Of a stretch of 64,000 nt of DNA, positions 1 to 8,974 are shown piece after piece. Made by a program: the position numbers and the translations under genes. How positions within the stretch are numbered: the stretch's first letter is position 1; each line of letters opens with the position of its first letter. Under the pieces are notes generated by a model. It saw only the letters and a program-made list of their open reading frames with translations. It made no database searches and was not told where the DNA came from. Source of the DNA: an uncultured Neokomagataea sp. (lineage in GTDB: Bacteria > Pseudomonadota > Alphaproteobacteria > Acetobacterales > Acetobacteraceae); NCBI RefSeq assembly GCF_946476835.1, contig NZ_CAMKWA010000003.1:124001-188000 (forward strand), in the 5' to 3' direction.

Positions 1-1
1 G

Positions 2-565
2 GGGCGATATGATGCTCAGTCCCGTATGATTCTGACGGCGGGCCGCCTGACGGAGCAAAAGGGGTATGACCTTCTTTTGCAGGCATGGGCGCAGTTGGTT
101 GAGCGTGATGAAGCGGCCGAATGGTCTTTGTTGATCCGAGGGGATGGGCCGGACAAAGCAGCACTGATGGAGCAAATGGAGGGCCTGCCGCGTGTGGTGT
201 TGGCGCCCGCGACGGAAGGGATCGCGCAGGATTATGCGCGGGCTGCCTTGTATGTGTGCTCGTCACGCTATGAAGGGCTGCCGATGGTTTTGTTGGAGGC
301 TGCTGCAGCTGGGGTGCCGATTGTGTCGTTTGATTGTGTGACCGGGCCGGCGGAAATTGTTGAGCAGGATGTGTCGGGGCTTTTGGTGCCGCCGGAGGAT
401 GTTCCTGCGCTTGTGGAGAGTTTGGCCGCGTTGATGCGGGATGGGGAACGGCGTTCAGAAATGGCTGTGGCGGTAAAGCAGCGTGCGCTGGCTTTTCAAG
501 AAGGGCCGATTATGGCCCGATGGGGGGTATTATTGGGTGCCGAATGGGGTAGGGAGCGCAGCTAG
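2..565 (+). CDS. Glycosyltransferase family 4, C-terminal part (cut by window start)
   Basis: The frame is open to the left edge, so only the C-terminal part of about 187 residues is visible. It shows the GT-B donor-nucleotide half: a strand reading ILTAGRLTEQKGYDLLLQAW, then RGDGPDKAAL, and the SSRYEGLPMVLLEAAAAGVP block whose conserved Glu contacts the sugar nucleotide in GT4 enzymes. It should move a sugar from a nucleotide donor onto a glycan or lipid at the cytoplasmic membrane face. The acceptor cannot be told. The gene ends just before a strong hairpin shared with the convergent DUF2147 gene. Confidence 0.85.
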   Translation, partial: GRYDAQSRMILTAGRLTEQKGYDLLLQAWAQLVERDEAAEWSLLIRGDGPDKAALMEQMEGLPRVVLAPATEGIAQDYARAALYVCSSRYEGLPMVLLEAAAAGVPIVSFDCVTGPAEIVEQDVSGLLVPPEDVPALVESLAALMRDGERRSEMAVAVKQRALAFQEGPIMARWGVLLGAEWGRERS

Positions 566-595
566 GCTGACCGTGGTGTGAGGAGGGATAGAGTG

Positions 596-627
596 AGGCT
601 ATGCCAGTTTGTTGTGTGGCATAGCCT
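596..627. terminator. Bidirectional hairpin between convergent genes
   Basis: Perfect 11-bp inverted repeat (AGGCTATGCCA / TGGCATAGCCT) with a 10-nt loop, between the glycosyltransferase and the convergent DUF2147 gene. There is no long U-run, so terminator function is inferred from strength and position. Confidence 0.6.
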
Positions 628-646
628 TAGAGGTGTGTGTGGGTGT

Positions 647-1111
647 TTATGGTGCGGAAACGCGTTTCCAGATTTGGCTACGACCGAACATAGGCATGCC
701 GACATAACCACGGACTTCGAGCATTTTGTCGTGAAAAAGCTGCATATGGCAATGATAGCTCTGGCCGTTGGCGGGGTCGATGATGGAACCGCCTTCCCAT
801 GTGTTTTTAACAGCTTTCATATCGGACAAAATAGGAAGGCCGACGAAAGGGGCATTATGCAGGGTGCCTTTGCAGTTGCCACATGTATCACCTCCGGCAG
901 GGACGAGTTTTTTAACGATTTTCCCTGAGAGGCTGCCGTCAGCATTTTTATAGATTTGGATGATGGCTTTAGGAGTATTGGTATGCTCATCAACAGACTG
1001 CCAAAACCCCACGGGGGAGCCCTCATCGGCAGCATATGCTGGTGCCAGGAAAACAGTGGCGCAGCAGAGAGCGAGCGCAGCGCATGAATGGGTGAAGACG
1101 CGCTTCAGCAT
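647..1111 (-). CDS. Secreted DUF2147 family protein
   Basis: A 154-residue protein with an N-terminal signal peptide (hydrophobic core about residues 9-24, cut after APAYA). The mature part follows the DUF2147 pattern: a start like VGFWQSVDEHT, an IQIYKNADGSLSGKIVK segment, a Cys pair in GDTCGNCKG and a GGSIIDPANGQSY block. DUF2147 proteins are small periplasmic beta-rich proteins of unknown role, one to a few per genome in many proteobacteria. The gene stands alone, convergent with the glycosyltransferase and divergent from tsaE. No function is assigned beyond the family. Confidence 0.8.
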   Translation of the reverse strand: MLKRVFTHSCAALALCCATVFLAPAYAADEGSPVGFWQSVDEHTNTPKAIIQIYKNADGSLSGKIVKKLVPAGGDTCGNCKGTLHNAPFVGLPILSDMKAVKNTWEGGSIIDPANGQSYHCHMQLFHDKMLEVRGYVGMPMFGRSQIWKRVSAP

Positions 1112-1270
1112 GAGATGAGTATCCTCTCAAGGGTTGCCGATAGGCGTATAGCGATAGAGCGGAATAGGGTTCCTGACAAAGATTAAATGGGGACTGTGCT
1201 TCTTTGAAATATGACACAGTTTGAAAGAAGGTCCTTGCCGTAAAGTATGTGGAGGCGGCACAAGTAGAAT

Positions 1271-1720
1271 ATGCGCTTATTTCTTAAAAATCAGTCAGAG
1301 ACGGAAGCTTTGGGTGTTTCTTTGGCCGCTTTGTGTGTGCCGGGGGATTGCATTGCTTTGAATGGGTCCTACGGCATGGGCAAAAGTACATTTGCTCGGG
1401 CGTTTCTCCGTGCGTTGACGGGAGATCCCTCGTTGGATGTGCCGAGCCCGAGTTTTCCCATTTTGCTGACGTATGACACGCCGCGTGGCCCGGTGTTTCA
1501 CTATGATTTATGGCGTTTGGAAGGGCCTGATGCGTTGGATGAACTCGATTGGGACGCCGCATGTGAAGGTATTATGCTGGTGGAATGGCCGGAGCGGGCT
1601 GAAGATATGTTGCCGGATGGCGTGCTTCATCTGACGTTGGAGCAAGGGGCGGCGGATGATGAGCGTGAGGTGTCTCTTGTTGGGTGGCCTGATGCGCGTT
1701 TGATGGGGGTGGGGGTTTAA
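1271..1720 (+). CDS. tsaE: tRNA threonylcarbamoyladenosine biosynthesis ATPase TsaE
   Basis: 149 residues, typical TsaE length. A P-loop lies at residues 32-40 (GSYGMGKST), followed by VPSPSFPILLTY and HYDLWRL, which match the TsaE motifs around the switch region, and a VEWPERAEDMLP block near the C-terminus. TsaE is the ATPase partner of TsaB/TsaD that makes the t6A37 modification of ANN-decoding tRNAs in the cytoplasm. addB starts 5 nt downstream with GTG, so the two are probably co-transcribed. In many alphaproteobacteria a kinase and a nucleotidyltransferase gene (amgK/murU type) lie between tsaE and addB; they are absent here. Confidence 0.92.
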   Translation: MRLFLKNQSETEALGVSLAALCVPGDCIALNGSYGMGKSTFARAFLRALTGDPSLDVPSPSFPILLTYDTPRGPVFHYDLWRLEGPDALDELDWDAACEGIMLVEWPERAEDMLPDGVLHLTLEQGAADDEREVSLVGWPDARLMGVGV

Positions 1721-1725
1721 GTATC

Positions 1726-4700
1726 GTGACAATTGTGAGTGTGGCGCCGGGATTACCCTTTTTGGATCGTGTTGTGCGGGAGTGGCTCGCGCAGGATGTT
1801 GGCGGTTTAAGGGGGGGGCACCACGCTCAGTCAAGGTGTGGTCAGGTAGGATATGATCAGCTGGGGCATAGCGTGGCAGGAGATGCTGGGCCGGGGTTGA
1901 TTCTCGTGCCAAGCCGCCGTGCGGGGCGTGCACTCATGGAAGCGTTTTTGCGGGTTTTGGATGGTCAGGCCGCGTTATTGCCACGCGTTGTGGCGATGAA
2001 TGATGTGGATGAGAGCGGGTTAGGGCTGTCAGGCGGTGTGGAGGCGGAGCTACCGCCTGCGGTGGATAAGCAGCAGCGTTTGGCGGTGTTGTCTTATTTG
2101 ATTTTACAGACGCCAATTGTCAGTCTTGGCATGGATCGTACCAAGGGCATTGATCGGGCATGGCCTTTGGCCAAGGCTTTGGCGGAGTTAATGGATGAGG
2201 CTGAGCGCTCGGGCGTTGATCTGGCGACATCTCTGCCGGAGGCCGTGGAAGAGCAGTTCTCTGAGCATTGGCAGCAAACGCTCAAATTCTTGGAGATTGT
2301 GACCTCTGTTTGGCCGCAATGGTTGCAGGAAGCGGGATTGATGAACCCGGTGGCCCGGCAGGTGGCGCGTTTGAAAGCGCAAGCGGCGCTATGGGATGAG
2401 CAGCCGCCACAAACGCCCGTTTGGGCTGTTGGGTTTGCAGATGGTTCTGCGGCGGTTGTGGATGTTCTGGCGGCGGTGGCGCGTATGCCGCAAGGCTGTG
2501 TGGTGCTGCCGGGCGTCGACTTGACGTTGGATGACGAGTTGTGGGGGGCGTTGCCCCCGGCGCATCCGCAAGCGGGTTTGAAAGAGATTATTGATACGCT
2601 GGGTGTGGCGCGTGGCGATGTCGAGGAATGGGGTTTTGCAGCTTCAGCCGATAGTGTGCAGCTGCGTTTACGTGAAGGTGTGATGCGTGATGTGATGCTA
2701 CCGGAGCGTGGCATTGCCGTGTGGGGGCAGGATCTGACGCCACGTGATGTGACGGGGTTATACCGTTTGCCCGCGCAGGACCAGCAGCAAGAGGCACAGG
2801 CGATTGCGCTGGTGTTGCGTGATGCGGTGGAAGTGCCGGGGAAAACGGCTGCTTTGATTACGCCGGATCGGAGTTTGGCGCGTCGTGTCGGTACGGAGCT
2901 ACAGCGTTTTGGCGTGGTGGCGGATGATAGTGCGGGCATGAGTTTGGCGGAGGCGCCGCAAGCGGTGTTTCTGCGTTTGATCGCGCAGGCGGTGGAGGCG
3001 GAGCTTTCGCCGGTGGCACTATTGGCGATGGTGAAGCATCCACTGGCTGCTATGGGGCAGTCTCCCGGTGTGTGTCGTGCGTCGGCTCGACGGTTGGAAC
3101 GGTTGGTGCTGCGAGGGCCTGCGCCTGTGCCGGAGATTGCGGGTTTGCGTGCAGCACTGCATGCGTTGGACCAAGAGCGGTTGGAACGTGACCCCGGTTT
3201 GAGTGCGGATGCGCCGGATGTTGCTGAGGGGCCGCTTGGGTTTGTAGAGCGTTTGGAGCAGTGTTTGGCGCCGCTTTTGGGGATTGCGGGTGCAGTACCA
3301 TTGCCGGAACTTTTGGGGGCGTTGATCCAGTCTGCGGAGGCTTTAGCCGCAGTGGAAGCACCTGCCATGGACGGGGAGGCTGAAGCGTCAGATTATGGGG
3401 CCTCTCGCCTTTGGGTAGGGGAAGAAGGGGAGGCTTTGGCGCAGCATTTGGCGGGGTTAATGGAGCATACGGCGCTGTTACCGCCACAGCGTCTGGGGCA
3501 TTTGGATTCCTTTCTGAATACAGCGTTATCAGGTGAGACCCTGACGGGTGCGCGTGCGTATCGTGGTGGCGAAGAATTGGCGCATCCGCGCGTGTCGATC
3601 CTTGGTGTTTTGGAAGCGCGGTTGCAGGCGTTTGATGTTGTCGTGTTGGGTGGGTTGAATGAGACGGTTTGGCCGCCCGCAGCGGATTCTGGACCGTGGC
3701 TGAGCCGCCCGATGCGCGCGCGGGTTGGGTTGGCGCCCCCTGAGCGTCAGACGGGTATTAGTGCGCATGATTTTGTATCCTCTGTGTTAGCGGGGGGAGA
3801 AGTTGTTTTTTCCAATGCTGTGCGGCGTGATGGGGCGCCCGGTACGCCTGCGCGTTGGTTGGTGCGGATGGAGGCGTTTTTGAAAGGGCGTGGTCAGACT
3901 TTACCCGTGCATCATGCGCTGGGGTGGCAAGCGGAGTTGGACCATCAGCCTGAGGAATATGTGACGCTTTTAGCACCGCCAATGCCGCGCCCACCGGTGG
4001 CTTTAAGGCCGCGCAAACTGAGCATTACGGATATCGAGACCTTAAAGCTGGATCCGTATTCTATTTATGCCAAGCATATTTTGAAATTACGGGCTTTGCC
4101 GCCGCTTGAAGAAGGGGTGGAGCATGCAGATTTCGGTATGATTGTGCATGATGCCATGGAAGATGTGCTGAAACAGTTTCCGCAAAATTGGCCAGAAAAT
4201 GCTTTAGCGCATGTTCGGCGGGCTTTCCTGACGGCGCTTGATGAGGCGGCTGTTCGGCCTGCTTTGGCAAATTGGTGGCGGCCGCGCCTGATGCGTATTG
4301 CGGAGTGGGTGTCAGAGCAGGAAAAGGAGCGTCGTTTAGCGGAGCCGGCGGCGGCGCGTTATGTGGAGGTTGACGCTCTGTATCAGTTAATGACGGAGCT
4401 AGGGCCTTTTGCTGTGACAGGCCGCGCGGATCGGGTCGATATTGATGCGGCGAGTGGGGCGACGGTGTTTGATTATAAAACCGGGACACCGCCATCTGGT
4501 ACGAGTGTTGAAGAGGGGTGGTCCATCCAACTGGTGTTGGAAGGGGCATTATTGGCGGCCGGGGCGTTTTCTAAAGTGCCAGTTGCGGAGACGAAGGCGC
4601 TTTTATACTGGCATTTGAGCGGTAATGCGAAGCCGGGTGAAGAAAGGCGCGTGCCGAGTGCAAGGAGCAAGGTTACCCCGCAGGATTTGATTTCTAACGT

Positions 4701-4866
4701 TATAGATCAACTGCGCAGTTTGATTGTGCAGTATGAAGACCCGCAGCAAGCGTATCGTTCTGAGCCATGGGCGGGCAAGGAGATGCGTTATACGGATTAT
4801 GCCTTATTGGCACGGGTGCCGGAGTGGAAAGCGGCCTCACAGGATGATGAAGGGGCCGAGGGATGA
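1726..4866 (+). CDS. addB: Double-strand break repair protein AddB
   Basis: 1046 residues with a GTG start 5 nt after tsaE. The N-terminal region carries an inactivated helicase-like fold (LVPSRRAGRALMEAFL near residue 60) and the middle has GGLNETVWPP, both typical of alphaproteobacterial AddB. The C-terminal RecB-type PD-(D/E)XK nuclease is clear: GRADRVDID near residue 900 and VFDYKTG near 915. With AddA it forms the helicase-nuclease that resects double-strand ends for RecA loading. The stop overlaps the addA start by four bases (ATGA), which points to translational coupling. An extra stretch rich in Gly and His near residues 25-55 before the first motif looks lineage-specific. Confidence 0.93.
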   Translation: MTIVSVAPGLPFLDRVVREWLAQDVGGLRGGHHAQSRCGQVGYDQLGHSVAGDAGPGLILVPSRRAGRALMEAFLRVLDGQAALLPRVVAMNDVDESGLGLSGGVEAELPPAVDKQQRLAVLSYLILQTPIVSLGMDRTKGIDRAWPLAKALAELMDEAERSGVDLATSLPEAVEEQFSEHWQQTLKFLEIVTSVWPQWLQEAGLMNPVARQVARLKAQAALWDEQPPQTPVWAVGFADGSAAVVDVLAAVARMPQGCVVLPGVDLTLDDELWGALPPAHPQAGLKEIIDTLGVARGDVEEWGFAASADSVQLRLREGVMRDVMLPERGIAVWGQDLTPRDVTGLYRLPAQDQQQEAQAIALVLRDAVEVPGKTAALITPDRSLARRVGTELQRFGVVADDSAGMSLAEAPQAVFLRLIAQAVEAELSPVALLAMVKHPLAAMGQSPGVCRASARRLERLVLRGPAPVPEIAGLRAALHALDQERLERDPGLSADAPDVAEGPLGFVERLEQCLAPLLGIAGAVPLPELLGALIQSAEALAAVEAPAMDGEAEASDYGASRLWVGEEGEALAQHLAGLMEHTALLPPQRLGHLDSFLNTALSGETLTGARAYRGGEELAHPRVSILGVLEARLQAFDVVVLGGLNETVWPPAADSGPWLSRPMRARVGLAPPERQTGISAHDFVSSVLAGGEVVFSNAVRRDGAPGTPARWLVRMEAFLKGRGQTLPVHHALGWQAELDHQPEEYVTLLAPPMPRPPVALRPRKLSITDIETLKLDPYSIYAKHILKLRALPPLEEGVEHADFGMIVHDAMEDVLKQFPQNWPENALAHVRRAFLTALDEAAVRPALANWWRPRLMRIAEWVSEQEKERRLAEPAAARYVEVDALYQLMTELGPFAVTGRADRVDIDAASGATVFDYKTGTPPSGTSVEEGWSIQLVLEGALLAAGAFSKVPVAETKALLYWHLSGNAKPGEERRVPSARSKVTPQDLISNVIDQLRSLIVQYEDPQQAYRSEPWAGKEMRYTDYALLARVPEWKAASQDDEGAEG

Positions 4867-7800
4867 CCGGGATGACGGTAGAGCACCATACTGCTGCTGC
4901 GGCAAAAGCACAGGCGAATAAAACGCAAAGCTTGGCTTCTGACCCGATGGCATCTGTGTTTGTGTCGGCCTCTGCGGGGTCAGGTAAGACAAAGCTGCTT
5001 ATTGATCGCTTGTTGCGTTTGATGCTGCCGCTAGAAGTGAATGGGCCAGATGGTGTGCCTGTCGTGGTGGAAGGGGCAAATCCGGCGCGTATTGTATGTT
5101 TGACCTATACGAAAGCTGCAGCGGCGGAAATGGCGCATCGTTTGCAGGCGAAGCTGGGTGCATGGGTGTCTTTATCCGATGATGCGTTGGGGGCGGAATT
5201 GGCCGGGTTGTCCGTGCCGAATTTGCCGGAAACGCGGGCGGCGGCGCGGGGGCTGTTCTTAAAGGTGCTCGACCTGCCGGGTGGGTTACGGATTGAGACC
5301 ATTCATGCCTTTTGCCAATCTTTGCTGCGGCGTTTTCCTTTAGAAGCCTCCATTGATCCGCATTTTGATCTGATGGAAGAGACGGACACGCTTATGGCGT
5401 TGCGTGTGGCGATGGAGGATGAGTTAGCGCGTTCTCCGCAGCGTGTGGCGGAATTGGCGGGGAATATTGGTTTAGAAGTCTTTTTCAAAACGCTCCAAAC
5501 GCTGAATAATGCTGGTAACCGTCTGGAGCCTTTACTGGCGGCTTTAGCGGCGCAGCCGGAGCGGTTGAGGCAGTTCTATAATGCTGCACTCGAGGCTGGT
5601 TCTGAGAGTGTGGAAGATTTGGAGGCGATGATTAAAGCTCCGCCTGAGGCGGATGCGTTTCGGCGTGAATTTAACACGATTTATGATGCGTCCTCTGATG
5701 CTGCGAAGAAGAAGCTTAACGATGCTTTGGGGTGGTTAGGGAGCTATCCGGAAGAGCGTTCGACAGCGGATTGGCAAGCGCATTTCCTGACGCAAAAAGG
5801 TGAGATCCGCGCGAAGTGGAGCCACTTGGTGGGGGCAAAGGTAAAGCTTTCTGCACCAGAGTTGGAGGCTCGTTTAGACCGTGAAGCGCAGCGTTTAGTG
5901 GCGCTGTCTGAGCGGATGCGTGCGGTGGCCCTGTCAGCGATTAATCAGGCGATTATGGCTTTGGCTACGCCGATTTTGCAGGGTTTTCGGGATGGGAAGG
6001 CTGCGCGTGGTTTGGTGGATTATGGGGATCTGATCCGAGAGACGCGGAATTTGCTCGATGACCCCGGTGCCGCGTGGGTTTTGTATAAATTAGATGGCGG
6101 AATTGATCATCTTCTGCTGGATGAAGTGCAGGATAATTCAGGCGTTCAGTGGGAAATTGCGGGGGCATTAACCTCCGAATTTTTTGTAGGGGAGGCTGCG
6201 CGAGATGCAGGGCTTCGGCCGCGTACGATCTTTGCCGTGGGGGATTACAAGCAGTCGATTTATGGTTTCCAAGGGGCGGACCCGGATCAGTTCCATTATT
6301 GGCGCGGTGAATTTGCGCGGCGGGTGAAAGCTGCGGGGCTGCTGTGGCGGGACCCGGAATTGAATGTGTCCTTCCGTTCTGTGGCCCCAGTGTTGAACTT
6401 TGTAGATGCGGTGTTTTCGCAGTCAGATACTGCGAAGGGGCTGCGAGAAGGCGAAGATAGCACGTTGCTTCCGCATATTTCTGCGCGTTCTGGGGAAGGC
6501 GGACGCGTTGAGTTGTGGCCTTTGGTCCCTGTGGATGATGAGAATGATGATGAGGACGACGTACCATCATCGTGGGCGCCGCCATCGCGGAATTATGGGC
6601 AGCGCAGTGCACAGCAGCGTTTGGCCGAAAGCTTGGGGGCGTGGATTGCCCAGCAGATTGGTCGTGTGCCGCAGCCGGGTAAGCCGCCACTGAAGGCCGG
6701 AGAAATTCTGATTTTGGTGCCGCGCCGTTCGTCATTTTTGCGGGCGCTTATTCGTTCTTTGAAAGGGAAGAATGTTCCCGTTGCCACAATGGTGCGCGTT
6801 GGTCTGACGGAGACGGTTGCAGTCCGTGATTTGATGACCTTGTGTGCGGCGTTGTTGCTCCCGCAGGATGATTTGACGCTGGCCTCCGTGTTGACCTCTC
6901 CTTTGGGTGGGCTGACGGATGAGTCTTTGATGGCCTTGGCGACGAAGGATGGACGCGGTCCGGCGCTGGGCAAAGGAGGGCAGCCGTTATGGACGGTCCT
7001 GCGGGAGCGGCATCAGGAGCGTGAAGACTGGCGGGCCGCATGGCGTATGTTGTCTGGGCTTTATACGCGTGTGGATTATGCCACGCCGTATCGGTTGTTG
7101 TCGGAAGCGTTGGGGCAGTATAGCGGGCGGGCGCGTTTGTTGCAGCGCTTGGGCGAAGAAGCGGTTGAGCCGGTGGATGAGTTGCTCAGCGCGGCGCTGC
7201 GGTATGAGGGTTTGCACCCACCGTCTTTGCAGGGGTTTTTGCACTGGCTGGAGGCGAGTAACATTGAATCCAAGCGTGAGGCTGAAAGCGGCGGCGATGC
7301 TGTGCGGGTGATGACCGTGCATGGCTCTAAGGGATTACAGGCGCGTTTGGTTGTGATGCCGGATACTGTGGCTTCGGGGCAGAAAACGGAAAATCTCTAT
7401 TGGTCTGAGGCAGGGGGCGTTGAATTGCCGCTGATGGTGCCCCGGGTGGATGCGGCGGTGCAGGCTTCGTCCGTATTGGCAGACGAGCAGAAGGCGAGGG
7501 CTCAGGCAGAGCGCAACCGGTTGTTGTATGTGGCACTGACGCGGGCCAGCGATTGGCTGGTGGTGTGTGGTGCCATGCCCAAGAAAGGCATACCGGATAC
7601 GAGCTGGTATCGACAGTGTGAGGCAGGTTTCGAAGCGCTGGGCGAGCGTGCACGGAAAGAATCCTGTGATGATTTGCCGTGGGGTGGTGAGCGTTGGGTG
7701 CTGGATGAGCAGAGTGATGGTCCGGCTGACCGTGCTGTGCCTGCATTACCTTTGCATGAGGCGGTGAGTGTGCCTGTCGTGCCGACATGGATGGGGTGTG

Positions 7801-8483
7801 CACCGTATTGGGTAGCAACGCCAGCAGAGCGTGAAGACGCGATGACGCGCCCGTTAGCGCCAAGCCGTCCCGATGGTGCAGAATATGGGCCACAGGTGGC
7901 GGTACGGTCTCCCCTTGAGCATTTGGCACGGCGTAAAACTGTGCAGAGCATTGGTGAGGCCGTGCAGGTGCGGCGGCAGGCCATGCGGCGTGGGACAATG
8001 ATCCACCGTCTCTTGCAGCTTTTGCCAGATGTGGCCCCGGTGGAGCGACCAGATGTGGCCGCGCAGTGGCTGGGACGGACGGCTTTGGGGTTAGAGGCTG
8101 GTGAGATTGATCATCTGGTACGGCAAGTCTTGGCTGTGTTGGATGATGCACGTTTGGCACCGCTTTTTCTGCATGGCAGCCGTGCAGAACAGCCTATATC
8201 GGGGGTAAGTCGCGGGCGTGTTGTTTTGGGGCAGGTGGACCGTTTATGGGTTGGGCCTGAGGAAGTGTGGGTCTGTGATTACAAAACAAATCGTATGCCG
8301 CCTGCGCGGGTTGAACGTACGCCGATTGCGTATTTGAGGCAGATGGCCGCGTATCGAGATGTTTTGGCCCAGCTGTATCCCCAAGCTACGATACGTTGTG
8401 TTCTTGTGTGGACAGAGGGTGCGCAAGTTCATGTTTTACCCCAATCCTTGTTGGAAGGTGTGCGGCAAGAGGGGCTTGCATGA
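4863..8483 (+). CDS. addA: Double-strand break repair helicase-nuclease AddA
   Basis: 1206 residues. UvrD/Rep-type superfamily 1 helicase with Walker A at about residues 36-45 (ASAGSGKTKLL), Walker B LLLDEVQD near 420 (Val where Ala is usual in DEAQD), GDYKQSIYGFQGADP shortly after, and motif VI as ALTRASDWLVV. The C-terminal RecB nuclease has GQVDRLW near residue 1122 and DYKTN near 1139. It unwinds and degrades broken DNA together with AddB. A Glu/Asp-rich loop (DDENDDEDD) near residue 560 is an unusual acidic insertion. trxA follows closely. Confidence 0.94.
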   Translation: MTGMTVEHHTAAAAKAQANKTQSLASDPMASVFVSASAGSGKTKLLIDRLLRLMLPLEVNGPDGVPVVVEGANPARIVCLTYTKAAAAEMAHRLQAKLGAWVSLSDDALGAELAGLSVPNLPETRAAARGLFLKVLDLPGGLRIETIHAFCQSLLRRFPLEASIDPHFDLMEETDTLMALRVAMEDELARSPQRVAELAGNIGLEVFFKTLQTLNNAGNRLEPLLAALAAQPERLRQFYNAALEAGSESVEDLEAMIKAPPEADAFRREFNTIYDASSDAAKKKLNDALGWLGSYPEERSTADWQAHFLTQKGEIRAKWSHLVGAKVKLSAPELEARLDREAQRLVALSERMRAVALSAINQAIMALATPILQGFRDGKAARGLVDYGDLIRETRNLLDDPGAAWVLYKLDGGIDHLLLDEVQDNSGVQWEIAGALTSEFFVGEAARDAGLRPRTIFAVGDYKQSIYGFQGADPDQFHYWRGEFARRVKAAGLLWRDPELNVSFRSVAPVLNFVDAVFSQSDTAKGLREGEDSTLLPHISARSGEGGRVELWPLVPVDDENDDEDDVPSSWAPPSRNYGQRSAQQRLAESLGAWIAQQIGRVPQPGKPPLKAGEILILVPRRSSFLRALIRSLKGKNVPVATMVRVGLTETVAVRDLMTLCAALLLPQDDLTLASVLTSPLGGLTDESLMALATKDGRGPALGKGGQPLWTVLRERHQEREDWRAAWRMLSGLYTRVDYATPYRLLSEALGQYSGRARLLQRLGEEAVEPVDELLSAALRYEGLHPPSLQGFLHWLEASNIESKREAESGGDAVRVMTVHGSKGLQARLVVMPDTVASGQKTENLYWSEAGGVELPLMVPRVDAAVQASSVLADEQKARAQAERNRLLYVALTRASDWLVVCGAMPKKGIPDTSWYRQCEAGFEALGERARKESCDDLPWGGERWVLDEQSDGPADRAVPALPLHEAVSVPVVPTWMGCAPYWVATPAEREDAMTRPLAPSRPDGAEYGPQVAVRSPLEHLARRKTVQSIGEAVQVRRQAMRRGTMIHRLLQLLPDVAPVERPDVAAQWLGRTALGLEAGEIDHLVRQVLAVLDDARLAPLFLHGSRAEQPISGVSRGRVVLGQVDRLWVGPEEVWVCDYKTNRMPPARVERTPIAYLRQMAAYRDVLAQLYPQATIRCVLVWTEGAQVHVLPQSLLEGVRQEGLA

Positions 8484-8546
8484 TGTTTGGAACAGGACAA
8501 TATCAGTCCGGTAAAGACAAATGGCCTTAGAATAAGGAAGAAAAGC

Positions 8547-8873
8547 ATGAGCGCGAACACGGTAGCAGTGACCGATAGCAGCTTCGAGCAGGACGTATTG
8601 AAGGCAGAAGGCCCTGTTCTGGTTGATTTTTGGGCAGAATGGTGTGGTCCGTGCAAAATGATTGCGCCTGCGCTGGAAGAAATCGGTGCAGAATTTCAAG
8701 GGCGTGTGAAGGTGGCTAAGGTCAATATTGACTCGAACCCAGAAGCACCGACGCAATTTGGTGTTCGTAGCATTCCGACATTGATTGTCTTCAAAGATGG
8801 CAAGCCAGTGGCGCAGCAACTTGGTGCGATGCCGAAGAGCCAGTTGAAGGCATGGGTTGAAAAATCCATCTAA
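8547..8873 (+). CDS. trxA: Thioredoxin 1
   Basis: 108 residues from the ATG at 8547, which has an AAGGAAG ribosome site ahead of it; the in-frame ATG at 8487 lies upstream without one. The active site is WCGPC (Cys33 and Cys36), preceded by VDFWAEW and followed by the cis-Pro loop [10 protein letters not shown]. It is a cytoplasmic disulfide reductase recycled by thioredoxin reductase. The addB-addA-trxA order is common in alphaproteobacteria. A strong hairpin lies 15 bases past the stop. Confidence 0.96.
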   Translation: MSANTVAVTDSSFEQDVLKAEGPVLVDFWAEWCGPCKMIAPALEEIGAEFQGRVKVAKVNIDSNPEAPTQFGVRSIPTLIVFKDGKPVAQQLGAMPKSQLKAWVEKSI

Positions 8874-8887
8874 TTGGTCAGATGGTC

Positions 8888-8916
8888 GGGCCCTTGATCA
8901 TGACGGATCAGGGGCC
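8888..8916 (+). terminator. Hairpin after trxA
   Basis: Arms GGCCCTTGATC and GATCAGGGGCC pair with one G-U wobble around a short loop, directly after trxA. The 3' side is A-rich rather than U-rich, so it may terminate weakly or protect the mRNA end. Confidence 0.55.
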
Positions 8917-8974
8917 AGAAAGATATGCGCAGAGTTGCGTAGTCAGGCGGCTTTGCTTTGTGTAAGATGGCGGC

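Noticed and set aside
2094-3368. A 424-residue open frame antisense to addB
   Set aside because: It lies wholly inside the well-supported addB gene in the opposite direction and is Ser/Ala/Arg-rich low complexity, as expected from the codon bias of the sense strand.
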